A stretch of DNA of 64,000 nt from Meandrina meandrites (lineage: Eukaryota > Cnidaria > Anthozoa > Scleractinia > Meandrinidae). Under the pieces are notes generated by a model. That model had not been told where the DNA came from. It made no database searches and saw nothing but the letters and a program-made list of their open reading frames with translations. Location: assembly GCA_963693305.1 (NCBI GenBank), contig OY855908.1, positions 36,260,305 through 36,324,304 on the forward strand. Direction: 5' to 3'. Shown piece after piece: positions 1-11,110 of this stretch. Both the position numbers and the translations under genes were made by a program. Every line of letters begins with the position of its first letter. The first letter of the stretch is position 1.

Positions 1-821
1 TCTGCAAGACGAAAACCATGAGAAAACCCATCAACTTTTTAATCGTAAACATGGCCATGTCCGATCTGCTGTATCCAATTTTTCTGTTCCCGCGTCTTCT
101 AACAGAGCTGTACGTCGACTCCTGGCAGATCAGTGGCCCTCTTGGCCAAGCCTTATGTAAGTTGGTTCCCTTCTTACAACATGTCTCCGTTACTGTGTCC
201 ATCCAGAGCCTGGTTCTGATCACAGTGGATCGATTTGGAGCTGTGGTATTTCCTCTCCGTTCCCCACTCATCGGTTCAAAGCTGTGTGCCTTCTTCATTC
301 TCACCACTTGGATCGTCGCCATGGCTATCTGGTCCCCATATCTCTTCGCCTTCAAACTTTTTAAATATCCAGGGGGACTGGCGTGTACACTGCAGTGGAA
401 TGAAGTCTTTGGAGAGTCCTCATCTTATGGAACTTACCTGTTAGTAATATTTGTTGTAGGCATTTTCACCCCTTTAGTGTTGATAGCAATTCTTTACACC
501 ATCATCTATTTCAAGCTGAAAACGCAGATTATTCTAGGCGAGCAACTTGCCAACGCTGGAGAGCAGCGCGCGACAAGGGAGCGAAATGTGCTAAAGATGG
601 CCATTGCTATTGTGTTAGGGTTTACAGTATGCTGGCTGCCCTTCAGTATCTACTGGATTCTGTTCCTCTTTGTATCAGACATATGGTCTTGCAACTTCGA
701 GTACTTTTGGTTAGCTGCCCATTTTATGTCTATCTCGAATTTTGCTATAAACCCTTGCATCTGTTTTATATTCAGTAAAAATTATCGCCAAAGCCTCAGG
801 AATCTCCTTACATGCTTTTGA
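1..821 (+). CDS. Class A GPCR, array copy 1 (5' end outside window)
   Basis: Seven-transmembrane rhodopsin-class receptor. The open frame begins at base 3, in the first intracellular loop (CKTKTMRKPINF), so the N-terminus and TM1 lie upstream of the window; the ATG at 18 is internal. Visible landmarks are TM2 NMAMSDLL with the sodium-site Asp, the TM3 Cys (ALCKLV), DRF in place of DRY, TM4 TTWIV, an ECL2 Cys, TM5 FTPLV, TM6 CWLP and TM7 NPCIC in place of NPxxY. It ends LLTCF just after helix 8. Family membership is certain. The ligand is unknown; distant relatives are peptide receptors (QRFP/NPFF-like), but the sequence alone does not settle this. Confidence 0.93.
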   Translation, partial: CKTKTMRKPINFLIVNMAMSDLLYPIFLFPRLLTELYVDSWQISGPLGQALCKLVPFLQHVSVTVSIQSLVLITVDRFGAVVFPLRSPLIGSKLCAFFILTTWIVAMAIWSPYLFAFKLFKYPGGLACTLQWNEVFGESSSYGTYLLVIFVVGIFTPLVLIAILYTIIYFKLKTQIILGEQLANAGEQRATRERNVLKMAIAIVLGFTVCWLPFSIYWILFLFVSDIWSCNFEYFWLAAHFMSISNFAINPCICFIFSKNYRQSLRNLLTCF

Positions 822-1223
822 GCACACCACGAATAATCCGGCCACATCAAGTCAAATTAAAACAATCAACTAAGATTGAGTCTCCACTAGCATCGATACT
901 AGATAAAACGGCCAAAAGACATGTAAATGAGGAATGAATTTTAAGTTGCTAGCAGCGGACAATCGAACTTAAAAGCGAAATATGATCATTTACAATTAAA
1001 TTTTCGAAAATTTGAACTAGGCAGAGAAAATCCTTTTCCATTTCCGTTAGAATATTTACATTTACATGCAGGTATACATAGGATGTTTCTGTCGACCTAA
1101 ACTTGTAAATACTATTAATTTCAAAAGTGCTCTGTATTTGGTTGTACTCAACCGTTCCTTGAAGACTTAGTTTACATGATTATGTTAATTGTAGTTTTTC
1201 TCACACTGTACAGGTAGATTTTA
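822..1223 (+). repeat. 3' flanking module of receptor unit
   Basis: No gene. Sequence shared with the flanks after 16113 and 42367 (GAGCACACCA..AATAATCCGG, GAGTCTCCACTAGCATCGAT, and the ACTTGTAAATA and GTTTACATGAT segments). It is probably the 3' UTR and duplicated flank of the array unit. Confidence 0.7.
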
Positions 1224-1983
1224 AGCTCATTCATATGCGCGCATGCGCAATGAATGCGTTAACGTAATACGGCGCAGATGTTGAGGGAAGTTGTGCGTGG
1301 ACGGAAGTTGTCCGTAACCGGAAAATGTAGACTATGAACGGAAGTAATCTTGCATGCTCCCATTCCCCACTTATTCACAGTCAAAATTAACACGTTTTTT
1401 GTTACAACCAGGAAACAAATAATCCAACTGTACTGCGTTTCAAAAAAACTTTCGAAAGGGAAGTTTTTTTTCATTTGATCCGCTATTATACGGATAGCAG
1501 ACAGAGAACAGACGTCTGTTCATTCGAGTATCGTATGTCGTATATACGTTACTAGACCCTTCTGTAAAGCCACGTGGACTTCTTGTTATTTAATTGTTTA
1601 AAAAGAAAAAATTACGCAAGTTCTTCTATTACAAAAATATCTTTTATGTTCAAAAGCACATAAAGAACACAGTAAAAATGAACTATCAGAACCAAGAAGA
1701 TCGTAGAGATCTTACAGCGGCGCGATTAACATATGTGACCGGAAATTACAACATGCGTTATAATTTTCTCTTATCAGATGATTTATCAACGTCTGTCTAG
1801 ATAGCTCGCTGTTTCGCAATGAATATTCAGTAAATTTTACGATTTGGCAGAATTCACTCCGACTCTACCGCTTAAATAACACCAAAGTAAATATTTCACA
1901 CTAAACAACGAACAGAGTATTCGTAAAACTTTACATAGGCGAATGATTCAAAGTAACTATTCATAGCTCTTCACGAGTGAGTA

Positions 1984-2125
1984 AACATCAAACGTTGAGT
2001 GATTTCAACTCTGACAATTTCAAAATAAACATCAAACGTTGCGTGATTTGAACTCAGGCCAATTTTGCTTTACCGAGGAAAAACCACATCAAACGTTGCG
2101 TGATTTGAACTCAAACCAATTCTGC
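1984..2125. repeat. Tandem repeat, three copies
   Basis: Three copies of a ~35-bp core beginning ACATCAAACGTTG and continuing GTGATTT..AACTC, at about 1984, 2029 and 2085, spaced 45-56 bp. The spacers are partly conserved (CCAATTnTGCT). Confidence 0.8.
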
Positions 2126-3061
2126 TCGACGTTGAAAAAAAAATTAAACCGAAGGTTGAATATGGAGGCCCTATAAGGGGTTTTCGGGATACAGGCGGGA
2201 TCCACTCTTTTTTATATAAGAACGTCTAATTATTAGGCTGAGGCTGATCTTTTTTTTTTTGTCACGATTCAATGAGGCTGAAAATGTTCTTAGACGTTTT
2301 TAAACGATGACGTAATGTCATCGCTTAATGTCGTCGTGCGAGTGGACGGGTTTCTGTTGCGCGCGATCGATCGATCTTTCTAGACCTTTCTAGAACCGAA
2401 CAGGACTTGGAAAAGAAATCAAGTCAACTCAACAAGAAATCGTCGCGTAGAACTCAAAGCAAAATACTCCTGGGCAGTTAGAAAAGACTAATGTAAAGTA
2501 TAAACGAAAGAGACAAATTACATTTGATGCGTTCTATAAGATTTAGTAAACAGAAATTTTTCCATTCTTTTAAAACAAAAGGTTTAAGCAATTTCAAGAC
2601 AGCTTTTGACCTTGCATCGTATTTCGTGTATCGGATGTCACGCCAAGATAACGCAACTTTTGTTGAACAATCACTCAGCACAGAAGTTGTCAGCTACTCT
2701 TATTTACCTTAATTTTTTGACAAATGTCCTGAAAATTATTAAAGACCCCTTGTGAAACGTCATCGCTTCTGCATACATTGCGCGCCGTTTATTTAAGTTA
2801 GACATGTTAAAGGTGTAAGTTGAGATGTTCTACATCAGTATATCATAAAGCAAGAAAACAACGTTAATTAACACTACCAATGTTAGGCATTGAGTTAATT
2901 GTACCGTTAGACCACACTTTTGCACTTATTTATACTACTCATTAAACAAAATATTAAAACAAATGGGCAAAATAAAGAAGTTCTCTGACTATCAGCCTGG
3001 GGTATGTTCTTAACATGTACTTCTTTATAAAAAAAAAAGTTGTTATAAAAAAGAGAGTGTA

Positions 3062-3260
3062 CTTAGGCAAACAAATTATAGGGGAACGGGATATTTGGGG
3101 AAAACATTAACGGGATCTGGGATATTTAAACAAGAGATTCTGGGATATCTAACATAAAAGTTGGTGATTCAGACCACCGGAATTATCGGGATACGGGATA
3201 TTTAGGCCAAATATTAATGGGATAGGGGATACTCAGACCCCCCCCCCCCCCCCCCCCCCC
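3062..3260. repeat. GGGATAtt-type degenerate repeat ending in C23
   Basis: Repeated CGGGATATTTnGG-like words (3088, 3115, 3143, 3188, 3210) lead into an uninterrupted run of 23 C at 3238-3260. Confidence 0.75.
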
Positions 3261-3377
3261 TTTATGGGGCCTCATTATGAGCTGCGCTCGCACATCCTCG
3301 CAGCTAACTAACCACCCCTGGTTTAAATTGCCAGCATTCAACTTTACAATGCAATTTGTCCATAACATGAATGAGCT

Positions 3378-4150
3378 GGCTCTGATTTAGATCTTGAGTC
3401 AGTTTCAATGGACATGAAACTTTTCAATAATAGTTATTTCAACACCTGTATATGATTCAATGAACACTTGAAAAAAACTCTGCAGGATGGTTTTTAACCG
3501 TTCTTTGGACACTGGCTACCAAATATTTTTGTAGTCAATCATATTGTAAACTTCATTTGAAATTTTCTTTAGTAAGGGAAACAATAAAATTTGCAATAGG
3601 GCAACATAGTTTTAAGAAGTAAAATCTGATTCCTGATGTCTTGCGACCCCTTTTTCTTACTTCCCTCTTAGTTACAGCCGAACGTTAAACTCCCTCTCTT
3701 CTTCTGTCGTCCAATGCTTAATTGTTCTGCATGTCTAAATCAACAGTATTAATAAGCCACGATAATGAGGTGCATGGAACTTTCTTATTTTAAAACAAAC
3801 GACTATGTTTATCAACTCAAGACCGAGCCTGATTCTCAGAACAGTCAGCCTTACAGGTCAGACTACTGACTAGAATATTCTAAAAGCTGCCTGATCTGCT
3901 TGAAATCATTTGTTTATGTGCAAGCCGTTAGTTTAAAAAAAAAATTGACGATTTTCAAAATGGCAGCTCCCGCCCACCAATTTTGAATAGCGGAGAAGAC
4001 CCCGGGGACGAGGTTGCTCCGGTGCTCGTGGTCCAATAATGAATATGAGAGAGTGTGGGACCCAGCATTCTTGTTCTGAAACCTTTTCTCTTCCGATATG
4101 GTAAAACTCTCTAGACATAACAATATAAAGTAATGCAGTCTTAAATAATC
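3378..4150 (+). repeat. Array 3' tail module
   Basis: No gene. It continues the receptor 3' flank, contains AATAAA at 3583-3588 (a candidate distal poly(A) signal), and matches the tails at 16530-17120, 42800-43700 and the gene-less copy at 55775-56300. The part after about 3990 (GAGGTTGCTCCG, GGTCCAATAATGAATATGAG) recurs at 56140. Confidence 0.65.
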
Positions 4151-4231
4151 AGTGGGTTATAATTAAGCAATAGACCACACCTTCTATGGGTTTACCAGCG
4201 AAATAAATCCCCTCGGGATGTTGGGAGAACA

Positions 4232-4287
4232 CGAGAAAAGCTTGTAAATCACTCGCCTGACGGCTCGTGATTTACAAGCTTTTCGAG
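4232..4287. repeat. GA/GA hairpin H1
   Basis: Arms of 17 bp at 4236-4252 and 4267-4283 pair perfectly. On the - strand the apex reads GA-GCC-GTCA-GGC-GA, a GNNA loop on a 3-bp stem framed by tandem GA/GA. At the base, the + strand has GA at 4233-4235 facing GA at 4285-4286. Confidence 0.8.
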
Positions 4288-4528
4288 ATTTTGAGGTTAG
4301 TTCATAAAGGCTGATAGTGCCCGTCCAAGGAAAATACTTGGATGGATAGTACTTGTGCGTGAAATGTTTTGGTAAACAAGCGGGCATTTAGTGGGTTACT
4401 TGTCTGGTTTTGTTGCAGTCATTTAATTTATTGTCTGTTTTCGTTCGTTTGTTTCCATTCGGCTTTTTTTTTTAATGGGCGCGCGCAGAAGATAGTTTTG
4501 TGGTGAACAATGTCTTGGAACTATCGGT

Positions 4529-4646
4529 CTGATAGTTGCCCCTTGGAAATTTGATGTTCTTACAACTAACAAATTAGGCCTCAAAGCTTCGCTTCTCGGG
4601 CTAATATTTGTTTTAAGAACAACAAACCTCCGAGGGCAACTATCAG
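4529..4646. repeat. GA/GA hairpin H2
   Basis: The outer arm CTGATAGTTGCCC (4529-4541) pairs with 4634-4646. The apex (4571-4606) on the - strand reads GA-GAAGC-GAA-GCTTT-GA between GCCC and GGCC, which includes the heptamer GCGAAGC. Confidence 0.75.
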
Positions 4647-4986
4647 CCGATATTTACTTTTCCATTGTACTAAATACTGTACTTTTAGAGATGAATTTTA
4701 CAAAAAAAATAGAGAATCAAATACCAAACATAACACAATTACCTCATATGAAAGCCACCAAAAAATTAATGAATTCTGATAATTGTTATTTAAATACTCA
4801 ACTGATGAAGTTCATCTTGAGATGCTTATCTTTAAGAAATAATCTTCTATCGAATGAAAGTGATGTAACACACACGTAACTGCTTTTCTCCTATTACATA
4901 AATATGATTGTTATAAGTTTCGTTTTACGCTTTTGCAATACTGTATGTACTTATAGTCATGCAAATAAAGCTTGTTGTTGTAGTTG

Positions 4987-5730
4987 TTGTTGGAAAGGTG
5001 ATTGAAAATGTTCGGTATGGTTCTGAAAAAACCTGTATCGAGACACCTTGAAATCTGTTTCAAGCAAGAATCAACTCAGTGCAAATGTTGGTTCAACCAA
5101 TCAGAAGCAAGTTGTCATACCCTTGACTACCAAACATGTTCTTGGTAAATAAATATTGCCTTTGTGCTAAGCCAATCCTCATAAAGTAAGTTTTGCAGCC
5201 GGACACTTCACAAAAACAAAAAACAACGGAAACCAAGCTACTGGCAAAAATATGTCATGACATGTCATTTCCGTTCAGGAAACAGGACTGATACATCATT
5301 GAAGCTTTCACACCTCCGCATCGGCAGCAAGGAAATGTACACAGTAACAGCGACAGTTATGTCACTGTCACTTTTTGACAGCGCTGAATACAACAAGGAC
5401 AATCGTTTCGTGCACGTATTTTAATTAAATATATTGGTTAAAGCCAAAAGATAACGTTTCCTTGGAGAACTTCCAGCAAGAGTTGACTTTTCTTTAGGTA
5501 ATCATTTTGACATATAATTAGGGATCCCCACATCGAGTACGAAATTCAGTACATGTACGACTCTTCAAACCCATAGTATTGTCACATTTCACACCAATCT
5601 CACATTTTTTTCAACTAGTCAGCAACAGAGAGAGTGATCGAGGTCAGTGAAGGCTCTGGGAACGTAACTAGACTGAAATTCGAAAGTCCTGCTGGTATTT
5701 GATCTCATATTCGTACTCGGACCTGAAGGT
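4987..5730. repeat. Segmental duplication A, copy 1
   Basis: No gene. Highly similar to 19236-19985, from GGAAAGGTGATTGAAAA through the CTCGGACCTGAAGG boundary, including CACACCTCCGCATCGGCAGC and TTTTGACAGCGCT. Only 5 of the 11 units retain recognisable upstream duplicates of this kind. Confidence 0.8.
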
Positions 5731-6330
5731 TCAGACCAGTTCTGTAGAAGCACAACTTACTTTCCAGAAATGTGTCTTTACTCAATTCTGCGGAGATCGT
5801 GCTTCAACTAGCAAACAGATTTTTGCAGAAGTAAGCATTACTATATAACAGCCAAGAATTTGTGAACAGTTTTCCGTTTTCCTCACTTGTCGTTCGTTGT
5901 TGAACAAGTTTTAGAGGATAATTATCTGGCATGCGCGTAAGCCAAAACATTATTCCCGCCTTAGAATTTCTCATCTAGTTAACAACCCAAATGTAACAAA
6001 AAAAAAATTCTGAGTGTAACAGCTGGAGACGAAACTGGCTGACTATGAGAATAACAGAAAACTTGAATACAATGCGCAATGAAACACAGTTACCGAGCTG
6101 TTTACAATCGTAATGCTGCATGATCTTCCAAGTTTCACTGCCACTTTCCGCATTCCAAACGTCTCGCTTATCCCCCCCCCCCCCCCCCCCCCCCCTTTTA
6201 TAGGCTTTAAAATAAATTTGAGTCACTCCTACTAAACGGGATTCTGGTATATTTTAGGGATCCTTTTTAAAATTTTCTAACAACCACCTAATTTTTACAA
6301 ACGCTTGAGCGGCGCAATCGTTTTCTGGCG
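5731..6330 (+). repeat. Relic 5' module B/C, copy 1
   Basis: One of four copies (others begin near 10148, 19985 and 20940) of a block running from AGTTCTGTAGAAGCACAACT through CCCGCCTTAG, a truncated receptor N-terminus, and CCTTATAGGCTT to GCGCAATCG. In this copy the CTCCCC of the sisters has expanded to C24 at 6172-6195. Confidence 0.75.
6045..6113 (+). pseudogene. Receptor N-terminal relic 1
   Basis: A 22-codon frame, MRITENLNTMRNETQLPSC.., resembles the receptor N-terminus (MSLNFNTTMNGTQLSSC..) and then stops where the receptor would enter TM1. It is probably the decapitated start of an ancestral copy; a uORF is the alternative. Confidence 0.5.
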
Positions 6331-6419
6331 TGCCCTGCGCTTTTCAGATTTGACCGATTAGAACCCGTTCAATACACAACTTTCAAATTTTGGAATTATG
6401 CTATTTTTAACATTCTCTT

Positions 6420-6676
6420 TCTGACAGTGTCAGTACTTTCTCTGTCATATTTGTAAGTTTATGTTTTACCCTGCCGGTATATTTGATGATATTTTGCACA
6501 GAGAGAGTTTGTATATAAACACCAGCGGCTAACAATCGGTTGACTGACAGTCTTAATGGAACATGCAAAATTTTGCTCGCTTTCAGTCGCGCAAAGTAAC
6601 CAAAATAGCGTCATCTCCTTAAAAAACTGAAATATCTTGGAAGACTTTAAAAAAGCTGAATAGGACACAAACGAGG
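6420..6676 (+). promoter_or_regulatory. Proximal block D upstream of copy 2, with TATATAAA
   Basis: Block shared with copies 3, 5, 6 and (its 3' half) 7: AGTGTCAGTACTTT, TTTGATGATATTTTGCACA, CAGCGGCTAACAATCGGTTG and CGCGCAAAGTAA before the ATG. Only this copy has a TATA-like TATATAAA, at 6512-6519; the sisters read GTACATAA there. Confidence 0.6.
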
Positions 6677-7657
6677 ATGTCCTTGAAATTCAACACAACG
6701 ATTAATGGAACACAGCTATCGAGCTGCTACAATCCCACAGCAGAAAAAATCGGAAAAACCTCTGCATACTGCCTAATACTTGCTGTTTCGCTGCTTGGTA
6801 ATTCGTTCATCGGAATAACTGTCTACAAGACGAAAACCATGAGAAAACGCATCAACTTCATTATCGTAAACATGGCCATGTCCGATATGCTGTGTGCCAT
6901 TTTCCGATTTCCAGTAGTTCTAACAGAGCTGTACGTCGGCTCCTGGGTGACAAGCGGTCCCCTTGGCCTGGTCTTATGTAAGTTTGTTGCTTTATTCTTA
7001 ACTACTGTTTCTGCTACTGTGTCTATTCAGAGCCTGGTTCTGATAGCAGTGGATCGATTTGGTGCTGTGGTATTTCCCCTCCGATCGCCACTCATCACTT
7101 CAAGGCTGTGCCCCTTCTTTATTCTCGCCACTTGGATCATAGCGATGGCTGCCTGGTCACCATATCTCTTCGCCTACAAACTTGTGGAGTATCCAGGGGG
7201 GCCGGCGTGTATACTTCAGTGGAATGAAGTCTTTGGCGAGTCCTCATCTTATCCAAATTACATTTTAGCAATAAATGTTGTGTTCTTTTACACCCCATTA
7301 GTGTTGATAGTCATACTATACACTATCATCTACTCAAAACTCAAGTCACAAGTGATTCCAGGCGAGCAATCGGTCAACGCGAGACAGCAACGCGCTAGAA
7401 GGGAGCGAAATGTGCTGAAGATGGCCATTGCTATTGTGTTAGGATTTGCAGTGTGCTGGCTGCCCTTAAGTTTTGCGTGGATCCTGTTCCTCTTTGTATC
7501 GGACATATGGTCGTGTGGTTTCCAGTACTTTTGGTCTGTTGCCATAGTTTTGACTCAAGCAAATTGTGCTATAAATCCTTGCATCTGTTTTATTTTCAGT
7601 GGAAATTATCGGCAAGCACTAAAGAATCTTCTAAGATGCTTTTCAGCAGACCAGTAG
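6677..7657 (+). CDS. Class A GPCR, array copy 2
   Basis: Intact single-exon seven-transmembrane receptor of 326 residues. The N-terminus MSLKFNTTINGTQ has two N-glycosylation sequons; then come TM1 with GNSFIG, TM2 NMAMSDML, TM3 Cys and DRF, TM4 W, ECL2 Cys (PACILQW), TM5 YTPLV, TM6 CWLPLS and TM7 NPCIC. It is longer than its sisters because the usual TGA after RCF is TCA here, adding SADQ before TAG. The start is the ATG conserved in copies 3, 6 and 7. The TM2/TM3 pocket differs from copy 1 (LCAIFRFPVVL; FVALFLTTVSATV). Expected at the plasma membrane and coupled to G proteins; the ligand is unknown. Confidence 0.95.
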   Translation: MSLKFNTTINGTQLSSCYNPTAEKIGKTSAYCLILAVSLLGNSFIGITVYKTKTMRKRINFIIVNMAMSDMLCAIFRFPVVLTELYVGSWVTSGPLGLVLCKFVALFLTTVSATVSIQSLVLIAVDRFGAVVFPLRSPLITSRLCPFFILATWIIAMAAWSPYLFAYKLVEYPGGPACILQWNEVFGESSSYPNYILAINVVFFYTPLVLIVILYTIIYSKLKSQVIPGEQSVNARQQRARRERNVLKMAIAIVLGFAVCWLPLSFAWILFLFVSDIWSCGFQYFWSVAIVLTQANCAINPCICFIFSGNYRQALKNLLRCFSADQ

Positions 7658-8270
7658 TAATCAGGCCACACCCAGTAGTCAAATTTAGGGGGTGGCTCGT
7701 AAAAACAATCAACTGGATAAATCGGATGAAGCAAAGACGCTTTTTCCGTTTCGAGTAAAACACTTACATCTAAAGTTATAGATAGATTATTTCGATCCAT
7801 CTAAACTTGTAAATAGTTTTTATTTCAAAAGTGCTTTGTATTTGATTCGTTGTACTTAAAAGTAAACGGTTTTAACCTTTCATTGAACGGCGAGTTTACA
7901 TGATCCTGTTAACTGTATTTATTTGTACTCTGTATTTGTAGATTTCTTTAATTTTTAGGATGTTTCAGTAGACCTGAAACATTTCAATAATAGATATCCC
8001 AAAACTTGAGTTTGTATGTGATTCAATATACACCTGAAAAGTCTGTAATCGTCTGAATCGCTCTTTAGACACTAGCTATAAAATTAACATGAGAGTTATT
8101 TTGTAAACACCATTTGCAATTTTCGTAAATAGCGAGACAGTAAAAAGGGTCAACAACATGCCCAGTGTACGCAAAACTACTGTCTACACAGAAAGCTTCT
8201 AGATAACTCCGTTTTTCGATGAGCTTAACATGGGGAAGAAGTTTCATGCCAACAATATCAATTACCCATT
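7658..8270 (+). repeat. 3' flanking module, copy 2
   Basis: No gene. Near-identical to 22905-23480 (ACTTGTAAATAGTTTTTATT, GGTTTTAACCTTTCATTGAA) and partly to 31166-31600. Probable 3' UTR. Confidence 0.7.
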
Positions 8271-8600
8271 TTTTTTTATAAACGTTTACTTTCCAAGCCG
8301 TTCTTGCAATGCCACAGGCATTTCATTGTGATGTTGTTGAACAATAAACTAAAATAAACGACTCTACAGAAACAGTCTTTTATATTATCTAGCGAACAAG
8401 GATTAAGTATGCTACTTGTTCTTGAATTGATGAATATAAAAACACCTCTCCTCCTTTCCTTTCCAACCATATTTGCTTGACTCTGCCAACAGTCCGACAA
8501 AAGCATTCGCATGTTTTATGTACGGTTCACAACAGATTCTCGAAAATGAGCTAAAGTGATTTAAAGATTTATCTGATAGATGCTAATTATCTTTTCTCCA
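8271..8600. other. No gene seen
   Basis: AT-rich. It includes CTCCTCCTTTCCTTTCCAAC..TGACTCTGCCAACAGTCCGAC, which recurs at 14177-14230, so it is a repeated flank. No supported coding sequence. Confidence 0.5.
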
Positions 8601-8604
8601 CAAT

Positions 8605-9990
8605 ATAAAGGAATAGGATAGCCTGTAGAAGCTCTAACGAAAACTCACCTAAACTTTCATTTTAATTGCAGAAAAGGGTACCAATTCAAAATCAAAACTT
8701 TGACTTAGTGAAATTTCACAAGTTTTGATGGAGATTGAGAGAATTGCTTCAAAAAAAAAGACGATGATTTTGAATTAAATCAAAGTATTACGTTTCTATA
8801 AATCCATCTCCTGGTTGTTGACTCAAATATTGAGTACTACAGGGTGTTTTGTCGGAGTTATTTTCATACTTAACTCCGGTTATATTTTTCCGACTTATTA
8901 AAATACCCTACTTCAAGGTACTGGGATTGCATAACTCTAATGGTGGTCATTTTAATTCTAAACACGCTAAGCGATATCGAACAACGAATTATATTGGAGC
9001 CCTTTAGGATACGGCGATCACACCTGTCTTATTTCACAAGAGAGTCACCTTTTCCATTTTAAGTTTCAGGATATTCGTGGATTTCAACTCATTGGCGCGG
9101 AAATAATTGACATGAAACAAAACTAGCGCGAAATAAAGGAGCTCGGGTCATGCAATTTTCGCAAATTGCGGGCGGAAAGAAGTGTCCTGAAATAAATTAA
9201 CATGCATGTCGCGGAAACTTATTTGGAGCAGGTGAAGTTAAACTCATCATAAGAGTCGAACTTGTTTCAAAGACATCACGAAAAATACGGCGCTCAGTTT
9301 TCTTCTCTTATTGTTCGACATCGCTGAATGCAGCCTTCATAACTACAATGTTTATCTTGAAAAACGAATTATGCCCAAAGTGGAAAATTTGAATTAGTTT
9401 ATAAGATAAGATGAAATTGGAACGTTGGCGTAACTGATTTGAGGTGATATATAGGCAGGGTAAAGGAGTAAAAAAGAGCTTGTGGGCATACGCGGATAAT
9501 TTTCGTGCTGCTTTGTCATCTGTTTCCGCAGGCTAGTAAAAGTATTAAAGGGGCACTGTCACGAGGATTTCTACGTTTTGGGGTGAAAATGTGCTAAAGA
9601 AGAAATGAAAGTCAAGAGAAGGAAATCTTTTCAGGGATTTTCTCAAAGGAATAACAGAAAATAGTCAGTTACGGGCGACCTTTCCACAAAACAAAGGAAA
9701 GACTTGAAAAAATCAGCATCCTAGTCTCAGAGAACTGGTTGGGTAGTTTTAAGCGAAACTGAACCAGTATTTTGGGTCTCCTGTCAATAGAATGTCATTT
9801 GGCTGAAAAATGGTGCCAGTGTCCCCTTAACGACTTCTTGCAGAAAAACAAGTGCAAATCAGATGACACCTTGTTGAGCTTCTCTTATTGAAATTCGGTC
9901 TTACTTAATTTGAAAGCCAGCTGTTAACAAATTAGGAGGCCTGAGTGTTAATTGTGTTTTTTCTTTTACTAGAAACACGGGAAAAGGAGA
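8605..9990. repeat. Segmental duplication E, copy 1
   Basis: No gene. About 1.3 kb collinear with 23955-25370 (GGAATAGGATAG.CTGTAGAAG, GGCGCTCAGTTTTCTTCTC, AATGTGCTAAAGAAGAAATG, AGAATGTCATTTGGCT). Copies differ by small indels; copy 2 has AGTGCTTTTTCACGTACGC-like extra sequence. Confidence 0.85.
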
Positions 9991-10147
9991 GCATCAGGTC
10001 TGTAGGATGAATGAACTGGCGTACCCTACGCTATACCGATTTAACCGATTACTAGAACCTCTTCAAAACACAACTTTCAAATTTTGTTACTATCCTATTT
10101 TCAACATTCTCTTTCCGACAGTGTCAGTACTTTTTCTGTCGGATCTG

Positions 10148-10760
10148 AAGGTTCCTAACAGTTCTGTAGAAGCACAACTTGCTTTCCAGAAATGTGTCTT
10201 TACTCAATTCTTCGGAGATCGTGCTTCAACTAACAAACAGCTATTTGCAGAAGTAAGCATTACTTTATATGAACTTCCAAGAATTTGTCAAACAGTTTTC
10301 CGTTTTCCTCACTTGTTGTTCGTTGTTGTGCATGTTTTTCCCGGAAGTTTTTAAAGGATAATTATTTGGCATGCGCATAAGCCACAACATAATCCCGCCT
10401 TAGATTTTCTCTTCATTTAGTTAACAACCCAAATGTAACAAAATAATTTCTGAGTGTAACAGCTGGAGAAGAAACTGACTAACTATGAGAATAACAGAAA
10501 ACTTGAATACAACGCGCAGTGGAACGCAGTTATCGAGCTGTTTACAATCCTAATGCTGCATGATCTTCCTAGTTTCGCTGCAAGGAAATTCTCTCACGTT
10601 CTGAGAACTCTCAAGCAATTTCCGAATCCAAAATGTCTCCCTTATTTTACCTCCCCTTATAGGCTTCGAAATGAATTTGAGTCGCGCCCATCAAACGATA
10701 TTCTGGTATCTTTAAGGGGTGTTTTTTAAATTTTCTAACAGGCACCCGACTTTTACAAAC
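10148..10760 (+). repeat. Relic 5' module B/C, copy 2
   Basis: Same block as at 5731-6330. The junction just before it (TTTTTCTGTC at 10132-10141) fuses the start of block D directly to block B, so it looks like an unequal-recombination joint. Confidence 0.75.
10485..10553 (+). pseudogene. Receptor N-terminal relic 2
   Basis: MRITENLNTTRSGTQLSSC.. followed by a stop, 22 codons. It is the closest of the relics to the functional N-terminus. It lies about 55 bp after CCCGCCTTAG-type sequence, the element that also precedes the TATA box of the other promoter class. Confidence 0.55.
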
Positions 10761-10839
10761 GCTTGAGCAGCGCAATCGTTTTCTGGCGTGCCCTGCGCCT
10801 TACGGATTTAACTTAACTTGAACCATGCTATTTTTAACA

Positions 10840-11110
10840 TTCTTTTCCGGCATTGTCAGTGATTGATCTGTCAAACTTGTAAATTTATGTTCTAGCCTGC
10901 ACTTATATTTTATGATATTTTGCCCAGAGAGTGACAGATATCAGTTTTCCTTTGTACATAACTGCCAGCGGCTAACAATCGGTTGACTGACAGTCTTAAT
11001 GGAACATGCAAAATTTTCCCCGCTTTCATTCGCGCAAAGTAAACAGAGTAGCGTCTTCTCCTTACGAAAATTAAATATCTTGCAAGATTTAAAGAAAGCT
11101 GAAAAGGAGA
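10840..11110 (+). promoter_or_regulatory. Proximal block D upstream of copy 3
   Basis: Conserved upstream block (CATTGTCAGTG, AGCCTGCA, CAGCGGCTAACAATCGGTTG, CGCGCAAAGTAAACAGAGTA) ending at the old ATG at 11111. It is retained although the gene is dead. Confidence 0.5.

Larger units (their letters stand above)
1224..3377. mobile_element. ~2.15 kb insertion with short terminal inverted repeats
   Basis: The 3' module shared with the 16114 and 42368 flanks stops at about 1223 and resumes at about 3395 (TCAGTTTCAATGGACATG). The interrupting block begins AGCTCATTCAT (1224-1234) and ends with its exact complement ATGAATGAGCT (3367-3377). It holds tandem repeats, GGGATAtt-type degenerate repeats and a C tract, and no convincing protein gene. 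A clean target duplication is not visible; GATTT occurs at both edges. It may be a non-autonomous DNA transposon or a composite of nested insertions. Confidence 0.5.

Noticed and set aside
235..444. Alternative-frame open frames inside the receptor genes (e.g. MELWYF.SVPHSSVQSC)
   Set aside because: Shadow frames repeated in every paralogue because the coding sequence is conserved; not independent genes.
1984..2125. CRISPR-like spaced repeats
   Set aside because: Three diverged copies with related spacers in eukaryotic flanking DNA and no cas genes; an ordinary tandem repeat.
10007..10354. 115-codon frame before copy 3
   Set aside because: It spans the recombination joint between blocks D and B; the sister modules do not keep the frame.
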